DNA of 64,000 nucleotides from Argyresthia goedartella (lineage: Eukaryota; Arthropoda; Insecta; Lepidoptera; Argyresthiidae): the NCBI GenBank assembly GCA_949825045.1, contig OX463829.1, forward strand, positions 27,120,715 to 27,184,714. Reading direction: 5' to 3'. The notes beneath the pieces were generated by a model that had not been told where the DNA came from, ran no database searches, and saw only the letters and a program-made list of their open reading frames with translations. A program made the translations under genes and the position numbers. Positions 57,436-64,000 of this stretch are shown piece by piece. Within the stretch, counting starts at the first letter, position 1; the number at the start of each line of letters is the position of its first letter.

Positions 57436-60296
57436 ATGGCGAACAATAACAATCTCACAAACGATAACAGTAAATTTGTTAGCTTCAACTGCAAATCAGT
57501 GAAGCGATCGGCTGATTGCATAAGAAGACTCTGTCGGGATTCAGATATTGTGGCCCTACAAGAAACTTGGTTAATGCCCTATGATATACCTTACCTCGAT
57601 ACCCTGGATAACAACTTTGGGTACACTGGTAACTCAGCGGTGGATACATCGAAAGGCATCTAAGGGGCAGACCGCACGGTGGTGTGGCTATCTTGTGGCG
57701 TAAAGCTGTATTTCAACAAGTTCAAGTGATAGGCTGTAATAATGTGCGTATTGCGTGTATAAAAGTGTCTCTGAGTGGGCAATCAATTCTTGTATTTAGT
57801 GTGTACATGCCTACAGATGATAGCGTTAACTTGCCGGAATTTACGGAGTGCCTAGGCGAGATAAATGCGATTGTGGAACAAAACAATGTTGAATCTGTGT
57901 ATGTGTTGGGTGATCTAAATGCACACCCATATACGCCATTTTGTGACGAGATGCTGAGCTTCTGCGATGACCAGAAATGGATATGTGCGGATATAGAAAA
58001 GTTAGGCATAGATTCAGACACATATACATTTGTGAGTGAAGCTCATGGGTCAAGACGATGGTTAGACCATTGCTTAGTTACGCAATCCGCCTATAGTACT
58101 GTAACAAGTGTTAAAGTGCTTTATGATGTTGTATGGTCAGACCATTATCCAATTATTATTTATTGTAACTTTAGGCATATAAGACGTAGAAATATAAATG
58201 TAAATAACCAAATAGAGTGTTGTAAAGTTCGATGGGGTAACAAACAACCGGAAGAGGTAAAGTTGTATACTGAAGTGTGTCATAGTAAGCTAAGATATAT
58301 TGATTTTCCTGATGAACTTAGTGCTTGTTCCGAAAATATCTGTGATAACGTAGTCCATAGATCTGTTTTGGATAATATGTACAAAAAAATTGTAACAGTA
58401 TTAAGTGAAGCGGCTGTGAATAGTAGTAACCAGAACAGTCCTAGTAAAAAACGTTACATAACTGGCTGGAACAAGCATGTAAGGGTGGCACATACAGAAG
58501 CTCGACTGAGGTTCCAGTTATGGCTTACTTATGGAAAACCTAGCTCAGGTCCACTCTATCTAGAAATGTGTCTAAGTAGGAAATGTTTTAAGGCGAAGCT
58601 TAAGTGGTGTCAAAACAACCAGGACCAAATAACTATGGACATATTAGCTGCACACCATAGGGCTAAAAATTTTAACCAATTTTGGAAGTCAACCAATAAG
58701 CTGAATACTAAACCTGGCCTTCCAGTATCTGTTGATGGGGCCACGGAGCAGAAGGAAATAGCTAACATATTTCGTGAGCATTTCGGGGTAAAATCACTAA
58801 TAGCTCGTTCAAATCAGGTGACCAGCGCTGAGCAACGCCCCCCTGACCTGAGGACTCGATTCACCCCTAATGATGTGGCAACAGTCATTAAAAACATGAC
58901 TGGAGGGAAGTCACCGGGCCACGATGGGCTCAGCGTTGAACACCTAAAAAACGCAGGCGTACATATGCCTAGAGTCTTAGCAATGTTTTATAGTTTATGT
59001 GTTGGTCATGGATATCTTCCGGGGGATATGATGAAGACAGTTGTGGTGCCCATTGTAAAAAATAGAACAGGGGATATTTCCGACAGAAATAATTATAGGC
59101 CGATTTCTTTAGCAACTATAGTCGCGAAAGTATTCGATGGTTTGCTCGATACACAGTTGAGTACCCATCTACAACTCAATGATGCCCAGTTTGGTTTAAG
59201 ACCTGGCCTATCGACAGAGAGTGCAATCCTGGGCTTGAAGCATACTGTTAGGTACTATACAGACCGCAAGACGAATGTCTACGCATGTTTCCTGGATCTA
59301 TCCAAAGCATTTGACCTGGTATCCTACGATATCCTGTGGGATAAGTGTCGGGAAACTAACCTACCAGGCGAGGTCATCAATATCTTTAAATACTGGTATG
59401 AGCACCAAACTAATGTAGTAAAATGGGGAAACGACTTTTCAGACGCGTACCGTATGGAATGTGGAGTTAGGCAGGGGGGGCTAACGTCCCCAAAGCTGTT
59501 CAACCTTTATGTGAACGACCTAGTGGGTGAGCTTAGCAGCATGCATGCAGGTTGCTATGTCGATGGAAAAAGCTGCAACAATCTAAGCTATGCTGATGAC
59601 ATGGTGCTGCTGAGCCCATCGCCGGGGGGCTTGAGAAGGCTACTCAGCACATGTGAGCGGTATGCGGAGAGTCATGGCCTCAAATATAATGTTAAGAAGA
59701 GTGAAGTTATGGTCTTTGGGGCGGGTAGTAAACTTCCGAGTGTATTGCCGGCATTAAGATTATATGGCAAAAATCTCAATAGAGTAAAAAGTTTTAAATA
59801 CCTTGGTCATATAGTGACGGAGGACCTGAAGGATGATCTTGATATTGAGCGGGAGCGCAGGGCATTGGCAGTTCGGGCGAATATGTTGGCTCGTAGGTTC
59901 GCACGTTGTACAAGGCAAGTCAAAATTACACTTTTTAAGGCTTATTGTCAATCATTTTACACGTGCAGCCTATGGATCAACTACACCCAAAAGTCTCTCA
60001 ATGCCCTGCGCGTCCAGTATAACAATGCTTTCAGGATGCTGCTGGGGCTGCCACGCTACTGCAGTGCATCGTGCATGTTTGTTGAGGCACATACTGATGG
60101 ATTTCATTCCATCATACGTAAGAGAACGGCCTCCTTACTTAGCAGAACGCGTGACAGCACCAATAGCATCCTGCAGGTCATCGCAGGGCGGCACGATGGC
60201 CCAATACTTAAACACTGGGTGAGTGTCGTGACAGGGACTCTGACAGTATGTGGGAAAATGTGTCGGGCAACAGATAGGCCCATTTACATGAATTAG
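57436..60296 (+). pseudogene. LINE M ORF2: APE endonuclease and reverse transcriptase, one frameshift
   Basis: It starts at ATG 57436, six bases after the ORF1 stop. The endonuclease begins FVSFNCKSVKRSADC, VALQETWL; a 1-base change near 57660 shifts the frame. It then continues RGRPHGGVAILWRK, VYVLGDLNAHPYTPF, SRRWLDHCLVT and VVWSDHYPIII, so the GDxN and SDH catalytic blocks are present. The RT has NNYRPISLATIVAKVFD, CFLDLSKAFDLVSYD, CGVRQGGLTSPKLFNLYVND and LSYADDMVLLSPSPG. The C-terminal domain includes RVKSFKYLGHIVTEDL and NNAFRMLLGLPRYCSASC. About 950 residues in total. The rest is uninterrupted. The clade was not assigned with confidence. Confidence 0.9.
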
Positions 60297-60805
60297 GGTT
60301 TCAATTTGTATATAAATGTGTAAAGTATTAAGTAACTAACATAGCATTAAGTAAATTGTGTTGATACTAACTATATATGGATCCTTTTTGTTGTCCGAAA
60401 TAAACGTTTTATTATTATAGTAACTTGTAATCAGCTGGTCGGGTCAATGTACTGAGGTTTTTTATTTTCATTTGCGACCATATGTTTCTTGGGGAAAGTT
60501 ATTCATAATGATGGTTACTATCAGTCCCCAAAATATGGTTCACTAATTAAATTTCACCCTATATGTACACAAATAAATATTTGCATCAGGGTCGTGTCAA
60601 TTCAGTAAAAAATATAAAAAAAACATTAAATCGTGGTCTTACTTCTATCGCTTGCTGCCGCGTTCCCAATATCGGGCACATGGCGCGCGGCGCACGCGCG
60701 CTTCGTGGACCGGCAGTACGCGTCCGCACTTTAAGGTTATTTCAGGACAAATTGAATACGACATTTTGTGACAAAATTATGCGACGAAATTCACCAAGTT
60801 AATAA

Positions 60806-61108
60806 ATATAGCTTAAAAAAACTAAAAAACACGCTTTTAAAGCACTTCGAACTAAAAAGGTAAAAATAATTTTTAATATAACCTTAAAACAATAATGAAT
60901 AAAAAATACTATAATTATTGTGAAAAAAAAAAGCGTCGGGCGCTCGATTTACGAAAGATATGGAACAAAGCGCCCGACGCTTTTTTTATCACAATAATAA
61001 TAGTATTTTTTATTCATTATTGTTTTAAGGTTATATTAAAAATTATTTTTAACTTTTTAGTTCGAAGTGCTTTAAAAGCGTGTTATTTTTTTTTTTTAAA
61101 CTATAATT
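60806..61108. repeat. Long palindrome (arms about 140 bp, 24-base loop)
   Basis: 60806-60944 is nearly the exact reverse complement of 60969-61108. The innermost arms are agcgtcgggcgct and its complement. Further out are ctataattattgtg-type and acaataatgaataaaaaata blocks, then ttcgaagtgctttaaaagcg at the right end. A few mismatches and small indels occur, mostly in A/T runs. No coding role. It could be a foldback element or a recent inverted duplication. 60565-60800 upstream holds a GC-rich block (60650-60730) and no gene. Confidence 0.85.
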
Positions 61109-61239
61109 CTTTTTCATTTTTTAGTTCGAGTGCGCGAGCCGGAAAGTAAGTAGACTGTTTTGTCATTCCCCAAATACGAGAAATTAATTAATCCTGGCGA
61201 TCCTAATCAGGATAATGAGATAAACTTATGAAATTATTA

Positions 61240-61365
61240 CATTGTCGCTGATTCTTGATAAGTGTACAAAGTTTGAATTGAATCTGTCCGCTTAAAGTGG
61301 GTCAAAATCGAGTCCAAAGGAGTCGGTTACATACAAACAAACAAACGAACACACAGGTGAAGATA
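61240..61365 (+). repeat. Probable interspersed repeat
   Basis: The stretch cattgtcgctgattcttgat, gtacaaagtttgaattgaat and gagtcggttacatacaaaca looks like a dispersed lepidopteran repeat body. No second copy in this window confirms it. Confidence 0.35.
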
Positions 61366-61504
61366 ATAAAAGCATGATAAAAACCGAATTCAAGTTGAAG
61401 CCCTATTTCTTCCAGGATGGATGACGTCAGGATGTCATCACGAAAAGACCTTGTGCCGGTCGACTATGTTAGTCATATTTTCACGTAATGTTAAGATAAG
61501 TGGA

Positions 61505-61610
61505 CGACCGTCACAGATAAGGTATATTTATATTCATCACGCACTATGTCTTATGCACGTCATAAATAATATGTACCAACCTAGTATATAAGCTAGGATT
61601 CCCTATAATG
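61505..61610 (+). repeat. Second copy of the repeat at 1240-1350
   Basis: It has cgtcacagataaggt, cgcactatgtcttatgcacg, tcataaataatatgtaccaa and tatataagctagga in the same order as the first copy. 61611-62330 has no recognised gene. Confidence 0.5.
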
Positions 61611-62342
61611 AATTAGTCTAGTATTTGCGCGCATCTCAAGCCTTTTACTTTACTCCCGAAGATGTCGCTCTCCTTATAATTGCCTCTGGCAAAGACCTTA
61701 TCAAACTTTTTTGAACAGAACCGCAAACCAAAACGTCAACTTTGTAAATGTTTTGTTTTTGTTGATTTTTCAAAAATCGCTTAATCAATTTTGATAAAAT
61801 TTATGTGCGACCAACTCTGAAGAAACGAAATTAAATAATCGCGTGACAAACAAACAAAAAAACAGTCTTTTTTTAAGTCGTTTTTTTTTGTTACAAGCGA
61901 TATGTAAACTATCGTCCCTGAGTTGAGCGTAACTTTACAAAACAACACCCTGTATAATTTTCCTAGAGCGTACCTTAAAATAATCCGATAACTCAATATT
62001 ATCTGTTCTTGCTGTTTTTCTGCGAAAAATAAATTAAATGGGAATTGTAGATGAATGAAAACATAAAAATATGAATTCCGGCACCTACATTATCAAGTGC
62101 AGCTATTTCGAACCTGAGTAACGCTATAAGCTGAAATACTTTGACTACTCCATACTAAGGGCATGTACAATACGATTAAAATTAGTCAACGATTCGGCCA
62201 ACCTCGGAAATTGGTCGTGAATCCCTCATCTCTCACATAGAGTTATCAATTTACAGATATGACTCGTTGTCTTATTGAATACAATACAAGAACGATATGA
62301 GCAACAAACCTCCTTTGTAGCTCAAAACTAACATAACCTATT

Positions 62343-62825
62343 TTTTTAATTTTTTTATTTAGCCATTAAGGTGTCCCACTGCTGGGCAAAGGCCTCCCCC
62401 TCTTTCGTCCACACTTCCCTGGTCTGTGCCACCTCCGGCCACCCCGGCAAAAACTTGTCGAGGTCGTCCCGCCATCTCCTTTTAGGCCTGTCTCTACGCC
62501 AGTATCCGTCCTGTGGCAGCCAGTCAGTGGCGATTTTCGCCCATCTATCTGCGTGCATGCGACTTACGTGGCCGGCCCAGTTCCACTTTAGCTTAGCGGT
62601 CTGTGCACCCACATCAGCGATGCCAGTTAAGGAGCGCAGTGTGGTGTTCCTTATGCGGTCCGTCCTACGGACACTTAGGATGCTGCGCTCCATTGCTCGC
62701 TGGCAAACCTTGAGTTTGGACTTCTGAAGTTCGGTCAAAGACCATGACTGAGCGCCGTAGGTTAGGATAGGCAGGATACACATGTCGATGAGCTTGCGCT
62801 TGAGGGTCAGCAGAAGGTTACCCTT
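62343..62825 (-). mobile_element. 5'-truncated RTE LINE tail with 11-bp TSD
   Basis: The minus-strand open frame (62828 to 62355) encodes the RTE C-terminal domain: ILPILTYGAQSWSLTELQ, KLKWNWAGHVSRMHADRW, RPKRRWRDDLDKFLPGW and FAQQWDTLMAK. Exact cataacctatt copies flank it at 62332-62342 and 62826-62836. The frame has no stops over its 157 residues, so the copy is fairly young. It lacks the endonuclease and RT core, so it cannot move itself. Confidence 0.9.
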
Positions 62826-63059
62826 CATAACCTATTGAGATAAGAAAATTAATTGACTATTTTGACAGTCTGCCTTCTTAGTGTCAATAAAAACAGTGTG
62901 ACGTATATGATACATTTATGTTTATGAACGCTAATTTCATTCGTGAAAATATTCGATTCTATAATTTTTTATTAAAATTAACAGTAACAGTAATTACAGT
63001 ACATTAATTACAGTAACAGTACATTAATTATAACAGTTTTGGCATACAACTACTGTTAC

Positions 63060-63440
63060 GAGGAGTCTTCTCACCAGTCTTAAGGATCGCAGAACTTTGC
63101 TTGATATGATGTTACTCCATGATATTCTGTCGGGCCGCCTTGGTTCTTCACTTCTCTCTGAACTATCTTTCTGTGTCCCATCGCGCCGCCGTACTCGTCA
63201 AACTTCCAAAAGGCTTTTTGGTATCCCCCTCACGCGTACCAGTTATGCTCAAAATTCAACTATGGTTCGCCTTACCAATCAATTTAATAAACTTTTTAAC
63301 AACTTTGATAATTTTGCATCGTCTAAGGCGATATTCCTTCAGATTATTATTACAACTTTATACAATATCGAGTAGGAATCAGTAAACCACACACATGCAC
63401 GCACGCACCCTCTCACATACACACACACACATACTTCCTA
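63060..63440 (+). pseudogene. 3' terminal fragment of a CR1-group LINE
   Basis: The open frame from about 63079 to 63375 reads SLKDRRTLLDMMLLHDILSG, CVPSRRRTRQTSKRLFGIPL, TRTSYAQNSTMVRLTNQFNK. This is the usual last block (LKxRR...LHDxLxG...R...R..NxF) of CR1-like ORF2s. It is followed by a CA-rich 3' UTR at about 63390-63435, as in D. The 5' truncation is near 63060. Confidence 0.7.
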
Positions 63441-63829
63441 ACTTTTACACCATACTTAATATGTACTATGTATATCTATCTTTATTCTATATATATAAAC
63501 ATCATAATAAATATAACTGTCTCTCAACCATATGTACATACATGTAAGAGTTCTTATTTATTAAGGCACCCTGATCTATTTGTTTAAATTTCTCAATCTC
63601 AATTTATTTCTTGTATTATTGTGGATATCTGTTACTGGCTGTAATTCTGAATCTTTGTTCTGTGTAATTTGTTTGACAGTGCAAGCGACCCGGAGCCTGA
63701 CAAAACATTTCATAGGTTTTGAACTTTATTACCAAGCAATAAGGTTCAAAATCGCTGGACATTTTTTATGGCCTCACAGCTGAGAGGTTATATATATATA
63801 CGATTTATTTCTGAGTACAGGCTACTAAA

Positions 63830-63955
63830 CTTGGGTATGTAAACCATCGTACAGTCAACACAAAGAGACACGTTGCTGTTTCTGGTCCCCACACAGGGTA
63901 TCCTACTGTGGGGCCAGAAGCAATGTATGTGCCTTTTATAATTGATAAATCGGCC
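63830..63955 (+). mobile_element. SINE fragment (body of the 44 kb SINE)
   Basis: ctgtttctggtccccacaca, tatcctactgtggggccaga and agcaatgtatgtgccttt match the body of the SINE at 44243-44325. The pol III head with A and B boxes is missing. 63441-63829 upstream has no gene I recognise. Confidence 0.65.
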
Positions 63956-64000
63956 AATCACATCGCTATAAATCAACTTGTGTAAAAGAGTGGTGTGCTG

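Larger units (their letters stand above)
56035..60420 (+). mobile_element. LINE M, nearly intact, two ORFs
   Basis: The element has a short leader, ORF1 (56152-57429), a 6-base gap, ORF2 (57436-60296), and a 3' UTR ending in aataaacgttttattattat near 60420. The flanks are the arms of the foldback element. An exact TSD was not found. It is the most complete coding unit in the window. Confidence 0.8.
55373..60560. mobile_element. Foldback TIR element carrying two insertions
   Basis: The right arm (60469-60560, read inverted: agggtgaaatttaattagtg, ccatattttgggga, gaataactttccccaagaaa, catatggtcgcaaa) matches a left arm split in two: 55373-55430 and 55992-56030. The left arm is split by a 554-bp insertion. 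The element's own length is only about 250 bp, nearly all arm. LINE M lies between the arms. Superfamily not assigned. Confidence 0.75.

Overview
The window looks like repeat-dense intergenic DNA from an arthropod, most probably a lepidopteran insect. It is AT-rich and carries a maT-type (DD37D) mariner, CR1/Jockey-group LINEs with microsatellite-like 3' tails, RTE LINE tails, tRNA-derived SINEs, and two copies of a repeat with a (GACG)n run that I recall as common in moths and butterflies. No host protein-coding gene, intact tRNA, rRNA or CRISPR array could be supported. Almost every long reading frame belongs to a transposable element, and most carry stops or frameshifts.

Layout. 1-9.27 kb: mostly unassigned DNA with a degraded RTE LINE (1.95-3.56 kb), a terminal-inverted-repeat (TIR) element holding a palindromic repeat called REP here (6.05-6.9 kb), and several hairpins. 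9.27-24.83 kb: a stack of nested LINEs. Element E is split by F (10.19-11.45 kb) and by A (11.85-23.45 kb); A is split in its ORF1 by B, on the opposite strand (12.94-19.55 kb); B is split in its ORF2 by D (15.94-17.29 kb). Protein homology resumes across each junction, and D and B have 6-bp target-site duplications (TSDs). 24.8-26.1 kb: a D-like LINE relic (K). 27.3-32.25 kb: a second stack, in which a REP copy is split at a TA by a mariner-type MITE, itself split by a full-length R2-group LINE with a restriction-like endonuclease type C-terminus and a 14-bp TSD.

34.4-42.5 kb: a Tc1 relic, a 926-bp TIR element, a Copia gag-integrase fragment, and two LINEs (G, H) in tandem. 42.5-50.5 kb: a GC-rich patch, a GA microsatellite, SINEs, a REP dimer, two GACG-type repeats, a split LINE 3' end (17-bp TSD), a long-TIR MITE and a minus-strand LINE (L). 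50.8-52.1 kb: an almost complete maT mariner with a single internal stop. 52.5-54.9 kb: LINE J (same family as A) split by LINE I with an 8-bp TSD. 55.37-60.56 kb: a small foldback TIR element carrying a 554-bp GC-rich insertion (7-bp TSD) and a nearly intact two-ORF LINE (M). 60.8-61.1 kb: a palindrome with arms of about 140 bp. The end holds an RTE tail (11-bp TSD), another LINE tail and a SINE fragment.

The genes do not form a pathway. They are copies of selfish elements whose order of arrival can be read from the nesting. The best candidates for recent or residual activity are M (one frameshift in ORF2), the maT mariner (one stop), and the R2-group LINE (complete ends, a few lesions). Family names below the level of group (CR1/Jockey, RTE, R2) come from motif recognition only and are tentative.
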